A stretch of DNA of 64,000 nucleotides, from the NCBI RefSeq assembly GCF_947495705.1, contig NZ_CANLZR010000007.1:1-64000 (forward strand), written 5' to 3'. Positions 35,101-44,457 of this stretch are shown one piece after another (position 1 is the first letter of the stretch; the number at the start of each line of letters is the position of its first letter). Origin of the DNA: an uncultured Phycicoccus sp. (lineage in GTDB: Bacteria; Actinomycetota; Actinomycetes; Actinomycetales; Dermatophilaceae). The notes beneath the pieces were generated by a model. The model had not been told where the DNA came from. It ran no database searches and saw nothing but the letters and a program-made list of their open reading frames with translations. Made by a program: the position numbers and the translations under genes.

Positions 35101-35137
35101 TCAGGGCTACCCTGACGTCGGAACGTCGTCACGTTCC
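35101..35137. promoter_or_regulatory. Two short palindromes between GNAT and DUF4126 genes
   Basis: TCAGGG-CTA-CCCTGA (35101-35115) and GGAACGT-CGTC-ACGTTCC (35120-35137) are perfect inverted repeats in the 164-bp divergent intergenic region. They may be operator sites; no regulator lies nearby. Confidence 0.4.
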
Positions 35138-35180
35138 GGGCGCACCGCGAGGTGTGGTCGCCCCAGGTCAGGAGGTCGCT

Positions 35181-35783
35181 GTGCTGGCTGCCCTCACCGG
35201 GATGGGCCTGTCCGCCGCTGCGGGCCTCAACGCCTACATCCCTTTCCTCGCCGTGGCGATCCTCGCGCGGTTCACCGACGTGGTCACCCTGCCCGCCGGC
35301 TACGAGTGGATCGAGAGCGGCTGGGCCATCGGCATCGGGGCCGTCCTGCTCCTCACCGAGGTCGTCCTCGACAAGATCCCGGCCGTCGACACCATCAACG
35401 ACACGATCCAGACCTTCATCCGGCCGAGCATGGGCGGGCTGGTCTTCGCGGCGACGTCGGCCGCCGCGGACATCGACAGCTCCACGTGGATGGCCGAGCG
35501 CCCCTGGGTGTCGGTCGTCCTCGGCGTCGTGCTGGCCGGGCTCGTGCACACCGGGAAGATGGCCGCCCGGCCGGTCGTCAACGGGGCGACGGTGGGCGTC
35601 GGGGGCCCGGTCGTCTCCACCGTCGAGGACGGCGCCTCGATCGGGCTGTCGCTCGTCGCGCTCCTCGCGCCGCTGTTCGTCATCGTCGCCCTCGGCCTGC
35701 TCGCCTGGCTCCTCGTCTGGATGTGGCTCCGGGTCCGAACATGGCGGCGGTCCCGGCGCGACGGGGCCTACGCCCAGGGTTGA
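35181..35783 (+). CDS. DUF4126 membrane protein
   Basis: A 200-aa integral membrane protein with about five hydrophobic segments and the DUF4126 pattern LTGMGLSAAAGLNAYIPFLAVAILARF, LTEVVLDKIPAVDTINDTIQTFIRP, GGLVFAATSA, and LAGLVHTGKMAARPVVNGATVGVGGPVVSTVEDG. The GTG at 35181 was chosen because AGGAGG lies 5 nt upstream. The function is unknown; a channel- or transporter-like role is only a guess. Confidence 0.88.
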   Translation: MLAALTGMGLSAAAGLNAYIPFLAVAILARFTDVVTLPAGYEWIESGWAIGIGAVLLLTEVVLDKIPAVDTINDTIQTFIRPSMGGLVFAATSAAADIDSSTWMAERPWVSVVLGVVLAGLVHTGKMAARPVVNGATVGVGGPVVSTVEDGASIGLSLVALLAPLFVIVALGLLAWLLVWMWLRVRTWRRSRRDGAYAQG

Positions 35784-35814
35784 CCGCCGGGCCCCGACGG
35801 ACCTGACTCAGCGC

Positions 35815-36546
35815 CTACTCCTGGCGGATGTCGGCCGCGGCCGGCGCGCTGAACGTCTCGGCCCGCCCCCACCCGCCGAAGGTGAGGTCGAGCGGGTCGG
35901 CCCCTGGGACGACGATCCGCAGCAGCTCGGCGCTGCCGTCGGCCGCCACCCAGAGGCGCGGGCCGTCGTCCTCCCCGATGACCCAGGCCGCGACCCCGGC
36001 GACCTCGTCGTCGGCCACCGGGGTGCCCGACGCCTCCAGGGCGGCGACCTGCGGGCGCGCGAAGGCCTCACTGAGCAGTCCGCGCAGCGTGTACGGCGCG
36101 AGGTCCGCGGCCTCGGCGGGCGTGATGGGCACGTAGGCCCCGACCAGCGCCTCGGCCTTGGCGGCGCTCCCCGTGCGCTCGGTCCAGAACCTCTCGTCAC
36201 CCGAGAGCCAGGACGCGATGCCGACGGTGAGCACCTCCGCCGTCCGTCCGTCGGGGCCGGTCACGCGGACCCGCTGGTCCCCGCCGCCGGCCGAGCCCTC
36301 GAGGTCGAGCTCGACGGCCCGTGCACCGGCCCCCACCAGCCCCTGGACGCGGCCCGAGGCGGCGGCGAGGGCGAAGGTCCGGGTGTCGCGCAACAGCTCG
36401 GCGCTGCTCGGGGTCGGGGTCGGCGACTCGGTGGTGGCCCGGGTCGACAGGGTCGGCGGGGACGGGAACTCGACCGGCCCGCTGCACGCCGCGGTGGCCA
36501 GGGCCGCAGCGCCGAGGAGGCAGCCGAGCCAGGAGCGTCGCGTCAT
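35815..36546 (-). CDS. Secreted lipoprotein, second of a tandem pair
   Basis: A 243-aa lipoprotein with lipobox LATAAC after the signal core. The mature part has the pattern of LppX/LprG/LolA-like lipid-binding folds: AVELDLEGSAGGGDQRVRVTGPDG, ASWLSGDERFWTERTG and C-terminal LLRIVVPGADPLDLTFGGWGRAETFSAP. It is clearly paralogous to the gene just upstream (same lipobox region, DLEG motif, SGD-W/F motif and terminal T-F-x-x-W). The ATG at 36546 overlaps that gene's stop as ATGA. Lipid transport or cell-envelope work is inferred from the fold type only. Confidence 0.85.
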   Translation of the reverse strand: MTRRSWLGCLLGAAALATAACSGPVEFPSPPTLSTRATTESPTPTPSSAELLRDTRTFALAAASGRVQGLVGAGARAVELDLEGSAGGGDQRVRVTGPDGRTAEVLTVGIASWLSGDERFWTERTGSAAKAEALVGAYVPITPAEAADLAPYTLRGLLSEAFARPQVAALEASGTPVADDEVAGVAAWVIGEDDGPRLWVAADGSAELLRIVVPGADPLDLTFGGWGRAETFSAPAAADIRQE

Positions 36547-37268
36547 CCCTTCAGAACCTTCGAGGACGACGGCGCCTTGAACGTCGCCGCGTCGTCCCAT
36601 GCGTCGAAGGTGAGCTCGGCGGGGTCCTCCTCGGTGGACCGCACGACCTTGAGCAGGCGGTGCGTCCCGGGCTCGACCCAGACCTCGGTGTCGGCCCACG
36701 ACAGGACCCAGTAGTCCCTGTCGTTCGCGTGCCGCACGCTGACCGATGACCCGAAGGTCTCGACGACGGACAGCGTCTCGCGGGCGAAGGTGTCGGCCAG
36801 CAGCCCACCGAGGGTCAGGTCCGAGAAGGCGGTGGCCCGCGCCTCGGGGACCCGCACCTGCGTGCCCACCAGCCGGTCCGCCGTCGACGGCTCGGTCGCG
36901 GCGGCCCAGAAGTCCCAGTCGCCCGAGACGTAGTGCTTGCCCTTGACGGTGAGCATCGTCAAGGTGCCCCCGGCGTCCCGCGACACCTTGGCCCGCTGGT
37001 TCGACCCGTCGGCGCGTCCCTCGAGGTCGAAGGTCGTCGACTCCTCGCCGTCGGTGACGAAGCCCGTCACGTGCCCTGACTCCGCGGCGAGCGCGGTGGC
37101 CCGGACCGTGGTGTACAGGTCCCTGACGCTCGGCAGGTCACTGCCGTCGGCGGCCTGGGACGCACCCCCGAACAGCGCGCCGCACCCGGTGAGGGACAGC
37201 GCGGCCGCGACCGCGAGGGCGGCCACCGCCGCACGCGTCGTCCGCATGCGGAGCCTGGTGTCGGACAT
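36543..37268 (-). CDS. Secreted lipoprotein, first of a tandem pair
   Basis: A 241-aa lipoprotein with signal peptide AAVAALAVAAALSLTGC and Cys at about residue 29. The mature region shows TTFDLEGRADGSNQRAKVSRDAGG, KHYVSGDWDFWAAAT and LLKVVRSTEEDPAELTFDAWDDAATFKAP, the same architecture as the downstream gene. This indicates tandem duplication and divergence. The pair forms a two-gene operon divergent from a CPBP protease gene. The function is unknown; an LppX/LprG-like lipid-binding role is possible. Confidence 0.86.
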   Translation of the reverse strand: MSDTRLRMRTTRAAVAALAVAAALSLTGCGALFGGASQAADGSDLPSVRDLYTTVRATALAAESGHVTGFVTDGEESTTFDLEGRADGSNQRAKVSRDAGGTLTMLTVKGKHYVSGDWDFWAAATEPSTADRLVGTQVRVPEARATAFSDLTLGGLLADTFARETLSVVETFGSSVSVRHANDRDYWVLSWADTEVWVEPGTHRLLKVVRSTEEDPAELTFDAWDDAATFKAPSSSKVLKG

Positions 37269-37432
37269 GGGCGTGGGTCACCCCTCTCGCGGGACGATCG
37301 GTTCGGCGGAGCCCGGCACACAGTAGTGCGGCCCATGGCGCCGGGAGGGGCGATTGGCGGGGACCCGCGGCATACAGGGGCCGTTCGGCCCCCTCCCAGC
37401 GCCCACTCGGTCGCCGCGCCTACTGTGGCCCC

Positions 37433-38179
37433 ATGCGGCGTCGGCACCTCACCGAGACCTGGCTCGTGCTCGGGGTCTCGCTCGGCTCGTCCGCGGTGTA
37501 CGCGCTGCTCCGGATCACCGACCGGCTGACCCGGGGCGAGCCGCTCGCGCAGCAGACGTCGGCGATGAACTCCTCGGTCACCCCGGACCGGCCCTGGCTC
37601 GACGTCACCTACCAGCTCGTCGGGATCGGGCTGGCCCTCGTCCCCGTGGTGCTGGCGATCCACCTGCTGCGGCGCGACGACCCCGACGAGCCGCACACGA
37701 TGGGCTTCGACCTGCGCCGGCCGGCGGGCGACCTGTGGCGCGGGGCCGCCCTGGCCGCGGCCGTCGGCATCCCGGGGCTCGCGTTCTACCTCCTCGCGAA
37801 GGCCGCCGGGATCAACACGACGGTGGCCGCGGCCAACCTCGTCGGTGCCGCCTGGTTCACCGTCCCCATCCTCGTCCTCGCGGCCGCGCAGAACGCGGTG
37901 CTCGAGGAGGCGGTCATGGTGGGCTACCTGTTCCGGCGGTGGGGGGAGGCCGGGTGGGGCACCTGGCGGGTCATCGTCACGTCGGCGGTCATCCGCGGCA
38001 CCTACCACCTGTACCAGGGCTTCGGCGGGTTCGTCGGCAACCTCGTCATGGGCCTGCTCTTCGGGTGGCTCTACACCCGCACGAAGCGGGTCATGCCGCT
38101 CGTCGTCGCGCACACCATCCTCGACGTCGTCGCGTTCGTCGGGTATGCGCTGCTCGAGCCGCACGTCTCCTGGCTCTGA
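37433..38179 (+). CDS. CPBP-family intramembrane metalloprotease
   Basis: A 248-aa multi-pass membrane protein with about seven hydrophobic helices. The CPBP (CAAX protease/Abi) motifs are present: AVLEEAVMVGYLFRRW with the EE...R pair, RGTYHLYQGFGG with a metal-binding His, and a final VVAHTILDVVAF. Members process membrane proteins or act in bacteriocin immunity; the target here is unknown. The ATG follows TACTGT by 6 nt, a leaderless layout. It is convergent with sdhB across a strong hairpin. Confidence 0.92.
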   Translation: MRRRHLTETWLVLGVSLGSSAVYALLRITDRLTRGEPLAQQTSAMNSSVTPDRPWLDVTYQLVGIGLALVPVVLAIHLLRRDDPDEPHTMGFDLRRPAGDLWRGAALAAAVGIPGLAFYLLAKAAGINTTVAAANLVGAAWFTVPILVLAAAQNAVLEEAVMVGYLFRRWGEAGWGTWRVIVTSAVIRGTYHLYQGFGGFVGNLVMGLLFGWLYTRTKRVMPLVVAHTILDVVAFVGYALLEPHVSWL

Positions 38180-38196
38180 ACGGGGCGGACGCACCC

Positions 38197-38245
38197 GAAC
38201 GGTCGGTGGCGCACCCCGAGGTTCGGGATGCGCCACCGACGGTTC
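38197..38245. terminator. Bidirectional terminator between CPBP gene and sdhB
   Basis: Inverted repeat with 23-bp arms (38197-38219 and 38223-38245, two mismatches, 3-nt loop) between convergent genes, 18 nt after the CPBP stop and 28 nt after the sdhB stop. No U-tract is seen. Confidence 0.75.
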
Positions 38246-38273
38246 CCGCAGGCCGCGGGAGGGACGAGACGGG

Positions 38274-39011
38274 TCAGCCGCGCAGGGCGCCGCGCAGGTC
38301 CTTGTTGAGCGTCGAGATGACGTCCTGCGGGATGCCCTTGGGGCAGGCCTGCGAGCACGCGCCGACGTTGGTGCAGCCGCCGAAGCCCTCGTGGTCGTGC
38401 TGGTCGACCATCGAGACGACCCGGGCGTCCCGCTCGGGCTGGCCCTGCGGCAGCTCGGAGAGGTGGGTGACCTTCGCGCCCATGAAGAGCATCGCCGAGG
38501 CGTTCGGGCAGGCCGCGACACACGCCCCGCAGCCGATGCACTCGGCGGCCATGAACGCCCGGTCGGCGTTCTCCTTCGGCACCGGGGTGGAGTGCGCGTC
38601 GGGCGCCGAGCCGGTGTTGACCGAGATGTAGCCGCCGGCCTGGATGATCCGGTCGAACGCGCCGCGGTCGACGACGAGGTCCTTGATGACGGGGAAGGCG
38701 TTGGCCCGCCACGGCTCGACCGTGATGACGTCGCCGTCGCTGAAGCTGCGCATGTGCAGCTGGCAGGTCGTCGTCCGCTCGGGGCCGTGGGCGTCGCCGG
38801 AGATCATCAGGCCACAGCTGCCGCAGATGCCCTCGCGGCAGTCGCTGTCGAAGGCGAGCGGCTCCTCGCCCTTGGCGTTGAGCTCCTCGTTGAGGACGTC
38901 GAGCATCTCGAGGAAGCTCATGTCCTCGCTGATGTCCTTGACCTTGTACGTGACGAGCTCGCCCGGATGGCGAGGTCCGGCCTGTCGCCAGATCTTCAGG
39001 GTGAGGTTCAC
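38274..39011 (-). CDS. sdhB: Succinate dehydrogenase iron-sulfur subunit
   Basis: A 245-aa electron-transfer subunit. The [2Fe-2S] site is [10 protein letters not shown] plus a fourth Cys (Cys58, 63, 66, 83). The C-terminal ferredoxin domain has [12 protein letters not shown] and [15 protein letters not shown] for the [4Fe-4S] and [3Fe-4S] clusters. The GTG at 39011 overlaps the sdhA stop as GTGA. Last gene of sdhCAB, followed by a terminator. Confidence 0.97.
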   Translation of the reverse strand: MNLTLKIWRQAGPRHPGELVTYKVKDISEDMSFLEMLDVLNEELNAKGEEPLAFDSDCREGICGSCGLMISGDAHGPERTTTCQLHMRSFSDGDVITVEPWRANAFPVIKDLVVDRGAFDRIIQAGGYISVNTGSAPDAHSTPVPKENADRAFMAAECIGCGACVAACPNASAMLFMGAKVTHLSELPQGQPERDARVVSMVDQHDHEGFGGCTNVGACSQACPKGIPQDVISTLNKDLRGALRG

Positions 39012-41008
39012 TTGTAGCTCCGCTGCTTGAGTTCGATGGCTTCGTAGACGAGGTCCTCCTTGTGGAGCACCGGACGGCCCGTCTCGCCGAGACCCTCACC
39101 ACCGCCGAACTCCCAGGCGGCGACGTAGAGGAACTCGTCGTCGTGGCGCAGCGCCTCGCCGTCCTCGGTCTGGGACTCGGCCCGGAAGTGGCCGCCGCAC
39201 GACTCGCGCCGGTGCAGGGCGTCGATGCACATGAGCTCGCCGAGCTCGAGGAAGTCGGCCACCCGGCCGGCCTTCTCGAGGCTCTGGTTGAGGGTGTCGG
39301 CGGCCCCGAGCACCCGCACGTTGCGCCAGAACTCCTCGCGCAGACCGCGGATCAGGTCGATGGCCTTGAGGAGCCCCTCCTCGCTGCGCTCCATGCCGCA
39401 GTACTCCCACATGATGGCGCCGAGCTCCTTGTGGAAGGAGTCGACGCTGCGCTCGCCGTTGATCGCGAGCAGCCGGGCGGTGCGCTCCTCGACGGAGGTC
39501 TGCGCCTCGACGACGGCCGGGTGGTCGGGCGCGAGCGGCTCGAACGGGCCCTTGGCGAGGTAGTCGCGGATCGTGTTGGGCAGGACGAAGTACCCGTCGG
39601 CCAGGCCCTGCATGAGCGCCGACGCCCCGAGCCGGTTGGCCCCGTGGTCGGAGAAGTTGGCCTCACCGGTGACGAACAGCCCGGGGATCGTCGACTGCAG
39701 GTCGTAGTCGACCCACAGCCCGCCCATGACGTAGTGCACGGCGGGGTAGATGCGCATCGGGGTCTCGTACGGGTTCTCGCCGGTGATCCGCGCGTACATG
39801 TCGAAGAGGTTGCCGTACTTGGACTCGACCGCCGCCTTGCCCAGGCGCGCGATGGCGTCGGCGAAGTCGAGGTAGACCCCGCGCCGGAAGTCGCCGACCA
39901 TCGGTCCGACCCCGCGGCCCTCGTCGCAGACGTTCTTGGCCTGGCGCGACGCGATGTCGCGGGGGACGAGGTTGCCGAACGAGGGGTAGATCCGCTCCAG
40001 GTAGTAGTCGCGGTCCTCCTCGGGGATGTCGCGGGGGTCCTTGTCGCAGTCCTCGCGGTTCTTCGGCACCCAGATGCGCCCGTCGTTGCGCAGCGACTCC
40101 GACATCAGGGTCAGCTTGCTCTGGTGCTCGCCGGCCACCGGGATGCACGTGGGGTGGATCTGGGTGTAGCAGGGGTTGGCCATGTAGGCGCCCTTGCGGT
40201 GGGCGCGCCAGGACGCGGTGACGTTGGACCCCATGGCGTTCGTCGAGAGGTAGAAGACGTTGCCGTAGCCGCCGGAGGCGAGGACGACGGCGTCCGCCGC
40301 GTGGGTCTCGATCTCGCCGGTGACGAGGTCGCGGGCGACGATGCCGCGGGCCCGGCCGTCGGCGACGACGAGCTCGAGCATCTCGTGGCGGGTGTACTGC
40401 TGCACCGTGCCGGCCGCGACCTGGCGCTCGAGCGCCTGGTAGGCGCCGATGAGCAGCTGCTGCCCGGTCTGGCCGCGTGCGTAGAAGGTGCGCGAGACCT
40501 GGACGCCGCCGAACGAGCGGTTGTCGAGGAGGCCGCCGTACTCGCGTGCGAAGGGGACGCCCTGTGCGACGCACTGGTCGATGATGTTGGCGCTGACCTC
40601 GGCGAGGCGGTAGACGTTGCTCTCGCGCGACCGGTAGTCGCCGCCCTTGACGGTGTCGTAGAAGAGGCGGAAGACGGAGTCGCCGTCCTCCTTGTAGTTC
40701 TTCGCCGCGTTGATCCCGCCCTGGGCGGCGATCGAGTGCGCCCGCCGCGGGGAGTCCTGGAAGCAGAAGACCTTGACGTTGTACCCGGCCTCGCCCAGCG
40801 TGGCGGCCGCCGAGCCGCCGGCCAGGCCGGTGCCGACGATGATGACGTCGAGCTTGCGGCGGTTGGCGGGGTTGACCAGGGCCGCCTCGAACTTGCGGGT
40901 GGTCCACATGTCCTGGACCGGGCCGGCGGGGGCCTTGGTGTCGGCGACCGGGTCGCCGTCGGTGTAGAGGCCGTGGGTGATGCCGGCGTTCACGGTGGTG
41001 TCTGTCAT
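39008..41008 (-). CDS. sdhA: Succinate dehydrogenase flavoprotein subunit
   Basis: A 666-aa FAD-containing catalytic subunit. The dinucleotide-binding motif [17 protein letters not shown] lies near residues 55-71, and the covalent FAD ligand is His91 in [14 protein letters not shown]. Active-site segments QIHPTCIPV and [12 protein letters not shown] and the FAD-binding end [13 protein letters not shown] are present. Features and the single cytochrome b partner fit the type-B SdhCAB enzymes of actinobacteria. It lies 12 nt after sdhC. Confidence 0.97.
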   Translation of the reverse strand: MTDTTVNAGITHGLYTDGDPVADTKAPAGPVQDMWTTRKFEAALVNPANRRKLDVIIVGTGLAGGSAAATLGEAGYNVKVFCFQDSPRRAHSIAAQGGINAAKNYKEDGDSVFRLFYDTVKGGDYRSRESNVYRLAEVSANIIDQCVAQGVPFAREYGGLLDNRSFGGVQVSRTFYARGQTGQQLLIGAYQALERQVAAGTVQQYTRHEMLELVVADGRARGIVARDLVTGEIETHAADAVVLASGGYGNVFYLSTNAMGSNVTASWRAHRKGAYMANPCYTQIHPTCIPVAGEHQSKLTLMSESLRNDGRIWVPKNREDCDKDPRDIPEEDRDYYLERIYPSFGNLVPRDIASRQAKNVCDEGRGVGPMVGDFRRGVYLDFADAIARLGKAAVESKYGNLFDMYARITGENPYETPMRIYPAVHYVMGGLWVDYDLQSTIPGLFVTGEANFSDHGANRLGASALMQGLADGYFVLPNTIRDYLAKGPFEPLAPDHPAVVEAQTSVEERTARLLAINGERSVDSFHKELGAIMWEYCGMERSEEGLLKAIDLIRGLREEFWRNVRVLGAADTLNQSLEKAGRVADFLELGELMCIDALHRRESCGGHFRAESQTEDGEALRHDDEFLYVAAWEFGGGEGLGETGRPVLHKEDLVYEAIELKQRSYK

Positions 41009-41020
41009 CGGTTCAGTGCC

Positions 41021-41731
41021 TCACTTGATCAGGCCGAAGAGGATCGCGAAGGGCGGGACGAGGAAGCCGCCGACGATGACGACCGCGACGGCGTGGCCGA
41101 GCAGCTTGGCCCGGCGGTACGCCTGCGCGCTCCCGGTGAGGCCGAGGGTCTGGGAGGCGCTGAACACCCCGTGCGAGAGGTGGAAGGCGAGAGCGACCAT
41201 CGCCAGGACGTAGATGAGTGTGTTCCACGGCACCTGGAAGCTCGCCACGACGAGCTCGTAGGGGTTCTGCTGGACGTCCGGGCCCTGCTTGTCCGCGTTG
41301 ACCGAGAACTTCACGATCGTGAACTGCAGCAGGTGCCAGACGACGAAGAGCAGGAGGAACGTCCCGCCCCAGCGCATCCAGGCCGTGCGAGCAGCGGTCT
41401 TGACCGCCGCGTACTTGGTCCGGCGTGCGCTGCCGGCCCGCGCCCACAGCGAGTACGCCGCGTACGCGTGCCCCACGAGGCTCAGCAGCAGGACGACCCT
41501 GACGATCCAGAGCAGCCCGGCGTACGGGAGGAACGGCTCACCGACGGTGCGCAGGTTCTCGGCGTAGTCGTTGAACGCCTCCTCCCCCGCGAGCGCCTTG
41601 AGGTTGCCGAACATGTGCAGCAGGAGGTAGCCGACGAACACGAGACCGGTCCCCGCCATGAGGATCTTGAGACCGATCGTGGTCCGTCGGGCCGTCGCAG
41701 GGCGCGAGGAAGTCGTTGTGGCCACGGACAT
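41021..41731 (-). CDS. sdhC: Succinate dehydrogenase cytochrome b subunit
   Basis: A 236-aa five-helix membrane anchor of the B-type complex II. The helices include LKILMAGTGLVFVGYLLLHMFGNLK with a heme-ligand His, VVLLLSLVGHAYAAYSLWA, FLLLFVVWHLLQFTIV and LAMVALAFHLSHGVFSASQTLG, giving the four conserved histidines of diheme SdhC. There is no separate SdhD. A TAGGGT hexamer lies 2 nt before the ATG but 8 nt before a GTG at 41725, so the true start may be that GTG. Confidence 0.95.
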   Translation of the reverse strand: MSVATTTSSRPATARRTTIGLKILMAGTGLVFVGYLLLHMFGNLKALAGEEAFNDYAENLRTVGEPFLPYAGLLWIVRVVLLLSLVGHAYAAYSLWARAGSARRTKYAAVKTAARTAWMRWGGTFLLLFVVWHLLQFTIVKFSVNADKQGPDVQQNPYELVVASFQVPWNTLIYVLAMVALAFHLSHGVFSASQTLGLTGSAQAYRRAKLLGHAVAVVIVGGFLVPPFAILFGLIK

Positions 41732-41822
41732 GCACCCTAGTCCCCGCCCCCGACGCGGACGAGGGGTGTCGAAGCCCGAAGGGGTGTGAGATGCGCCCGG
41801 TTACCGGCGCGTAGGACGACGA

Positions 41823-41858
41823 GGCCGGCCCGCCCCCGGGGTGGGGGACGGGCCGGCC
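41823..41858 (-). terminator. Terminator hairpin of the M28 peptidase gene
   Basis: GC-rich hairpin with arms GGCCGGCCCG and CGGGCCGGCC (41823-41832 and 41849-41858) plus an inner C5/G5 stem. It starts 20 nt past the peptidase stop codon. Confidence 0.65.
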
Positions 41859-41877
41859 GGTACCGGTCAGCCGCGGG

Positions 41878-43428
41878 TCAGCGGTCGACGGCCTCGTCGT
41901 GCTCGTCGTGCAGGCCGCCCTGGCTGCCGCCGACGGCGGCCGGGGACGTGCTGGGCTTGGCCGGAGGGAAGTTGCCCTTGCCGGCGACGCCGTTGACGTC
42001 GGAGGTGTTCATCCCGTACTGGAGCACCGCGAACGCGATCGCGTCGGAGTTGACGTCCAGCGCGGTGTCGTTGTTGTTCGCGTAGGTGTCGCACGCCAGG
42101 TGGTAGCAGGGGTCGTACTGCTGCCCGGCGGTGCCACCCCAGAGGGCGGCCTCCTCGGCGGTCTTGATGCCCTCGGCGCCGGTGAACAGGCCGCCCGAGG
42201 GGACCCCCGCCGCGATGAACGGGCCGTAGTCGGAGCGCCCGCTGAAGTCGGTGCCCTTGAAGGGCACGCCACGCTGGCTGTAGAAGGCCTCGAAGGTCTT
42301 CTCGATCCGCGCCGACCCTTCCGGCCCGGCACCCGCGCCGACCTCGTCGGAGTCGTCACCGTCGTAGACGAAGAAGACGTGGTTCGGGGAGCCGACCATG
42401 TCGAAGTTGAGGTAGAGCGCGATCTCGTCGACCTCGGCCTCGTTCAGGCCCTGGACGTACCGGGTCGAGCCGACGAGGCCGGACTCCTCGGCGCCCCACC
42501 AGGCGAACCGCACCGTGTTCGTCGGCTTGACCTTGGCCAGCTGGACGGCGACCTCGAGGATCGCGGCGCTGCCGGAGCCGTTGTCGTTGATGCCCGGACC
42601 CGCGTTGACCGAGTCGAGGTGCGCCCCGGCCATGACGACGTTGTCGTCGTTCGTGCCCGGGAGCTCGGCGAGGACGTTGTACGACGTCGCCGCACCGCGG
42701 AAGGTGTCGGTCTTGACGCGCAGGACGAGCCCGGAGGTCCCGGCCAGCTGCTGACCGAGGGCCTGGGTGACCGACACGACCGGGAGGTCGAGCGTGAACG
42801 TCTCGCTGAGGGTGCCGTTGAGGGTCCCGGGCACGTTGTTGTAGATGACGACCGCCGAGGCGCCCGCCGCGGCGGCGTTCGACGCCTTGAGCGCGAAGGC
42901 GCACGCCCCACGGCTGATGAGCGCGACGTGGCCGGCCGGGAAGCCGGCGAAGTCGGCCGCCTCGCAGCCGGGGGTGGGGTCGGCGGGCGGCGCCGGGAGC
43001 GGGGTGACGGCGGCCGTCACGTCGCCACTGCCCGAGTAGGTCATCGTCGACACGGTGAGCGGCCCGGCCGGGGCGGGCGCCACCTGCTCGAGCACGGTCG
43101 CGGAGCGCGTGATGAACGTGTTGAACGTGAACGGCTCGACGGTGGGGCTGTAGCCCGCCTTCTTCAGGGTGTCCACGACGTAGTCGACGGAGGCGTCGTA
43201 CCCGGCGCTCCCCGAGACCCGGGTCCCGTTGTTCTCGTCGGCGATCGTCTGGAGGGCCGCCTGGTGGGCGCGCACTCCCTCGAGGGTGACGCACTCGGCG
43301 AGCTTGGCGTGGGTGTTGTTGGTCCGCGTCGAGCAGGCGGCGGGGCCTGCCAGTGCGGACGGACTCATGGCGACCGTCAGGGCGCCGACTGCGACGGCGG
43401 CGGCGACGCGCAGAGGGGTTCGGGACAT
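41878..43428 (-). CDS. Secreted M28-family metallopeptidase with PA domain
   Basis: A 516-aa exported peptidase. Signal peptide: LRVAAAVAVGALTVAMSPSALAG. A protease-associated (PA) domain is inserted at about residues 125-245 (GHVALISRGACAFALKASNAAAAGASAVVIYNN). The M28 zinc ligands are visible in VMAGAHLDSV, GINDNGSGSAAI, WGAEESGLVGS, YLNFDMVGSP and PCYHLACDTY. It likely acts as an extracellular aminopeptidase similar to Streptomyces griseus aminopeptidase. A short acidic tail (LHDEHDEAVDR) ends the protein. Confidence 0.93.
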   Translation of the reverse strand: MSRTPLRVAAAVAVGALTVAMSPSALAGPAACSTRTNNTHAKLAECVTLEGVRAHQAALQTIADENNGTRVSGSAGYDASVDYVVDTLKKAGYSPTVEPFTFNTFITRSATVLEQVAPAPAGPLTVSTMTYSGSGDVTAAVTPLPAPPADPTPGCEAADFAGFPAGHVALISRGACAFALKASNAAAAGASAVVIYNNVPGTLNGTLSETFTLDLPVVSVTQALGQQLAGTSGLVLRVKTDTFRGAATSYNVLAELPGTNDDNVVMAGAHLDSVNAGPGINDNGSGSAAILEVAVQLAKVKPTNTVRFAWWGAEESGLVGSTRYVQGLNEAEVDEIALYLNFDMVGSPNHVFFVYDGDDSDEVGAGAGPEGSARIEKTFEAFYSQRGVPFKGTDFSGRSDYGPFIAAGVPSGGLFTGAEGIKTAEEAALWGGTAGQQYDPCYHLACDTYANNNDTALDVNSDAIAFAVLQYGMNTSDVNGVAGKGNFPPAKPSTSPAAVGGSQGGLHDEHDEAVDR

Positions 43429-43566
43429 CGAGTGCTCCAGAAGGGTTGGGGGACTCCCCCGGTCGGGGGTGGGCCGACGCTATGCGGCGCACGATCCTCC
43501 TGAGAACCCGGGAAAGGTAAGGAAAGGGTCAGTGATCGGTAAAGACGCCTGCTCCGGGGTGGCGAG

Positions 43567-44400
43567 TCAGCGACGTCCGGGGTCGACGGCCGCGTCGTAG
43601 AGGGCCTTCTTCGACAGGCCCGTCCGTTCCGCCACCTCGGCACAGACGGTCTTCAGCCGCTCCCCCGCGCCGGTGCGCTCGAGCACCTCGGGCAGCGCGT
43701 CCTCGAGGGTGCCCGCCGGCCCCGAACTGCCCGCGACGACGACGGTGATCTCGCCACGGGCATGCTCCTCGGCCCAGTCGGCGAGGTCCGTGAGGCCGCC
43801 CCGGCGCACCTCCTCGTAGGTCTTGGTCAGCTCCCGGCACACCGCGGCCGGCCGGTCGGCGCCGAAGGCGTCCGCGGCGGACCGCAACATCCGGGCGAGC
43901 CGGTGCGGCGCCTCGAAGAAGACCATGGTCCGCCGCTCGTCGGCGAGGCCGGCGAGGGCGCGCTCGCGCTCGCCGGCCTTGCGCGGCAGGAAGCCCTCGA
44001 AGCAGAAGCGGTCGACCGGGAGCCCCGAGACGGCGAGGGCGGTGAGGACGGCCGACGGCCCGGGGACCGCGGTGACCCGCACGTCGGCGGCGACGGCGGC
44101 GGCCACGAGGCGGTACCCCGGGTCCGAGACCGACGGCATCCCCGCGTCCGTGACGACGAGGACGCGGGCCCCCGCACGCAGCTCCTCGACGAGGTCGGCG
44201 GACCGGCTCGACTCGTTGTGCTCGTGGAAGGACACGACCCGGCCTGCCGGGGTGGTGCCGAGGTCGGCGCAGAGGCGTCGCAGCCGGCGCGTGTCCTCGG
44301 CGGCGACGATGTCGGCGCTCGCGAGCTCCTCGGCGAGCCGGGGTGCGGCGTCCCGGGGGTCGCCGATCGGGGTCGCCGCCAGCACGAGGAGGCCGCTCAT
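43567..44400 (-). CDS. rsmI: 16S rRNA (cytidine1402-2'-O)-methyltransferase
   Basis: A 277-aa tetrapyrrole-methylase-fold rRNA methyltransferase. It begins LLVLAATPIGDPRDAAPRLAEEL and shows IVAAEDTRRLRRLC, VVSFHEHNE, VVTDAGMPSVSDPGYRLV and AVPGPSAVLTALAVSGLPVDRFCFEGFLPRK, all family hallmarks. The C-terminal LSKKALYDAAV is the usual end motif. It is divergent from the protein mannosyltransferase gene (57 nt between starts), an arrangement conserved in actinobacteria. Confidence 0.96.
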   Translation of the reverse strand: MSGLLVLAATPIGDPRDAAPRLAEELASADIVAAEDTRRLRRLCADLGTTPAGRVVSFHEHNESSRSADLVEELRAGARVLVVTDAGMPSVSDPGYRLVAAAVAADVRVTAVPGPSAVLTALAVSGLPVDRFCFEGFLPRKAGERERALAGLADERRTMVFFEAPHRLARMLRSAADAFGADRPAAVCRELTKTYEEVRRGGLTDLADWAEEHARGEITVVVAGSSGPAGTLEDALPEVLERTGAGERLKTVCAEVAERTGLSKKALYDAAVDPGRR

Positions 44401-44457
44401 GGGCCGATCCTCGCACGGCGCCCGGTCCGGGTCGGGTGGCCCACCTACGATGTGCCG

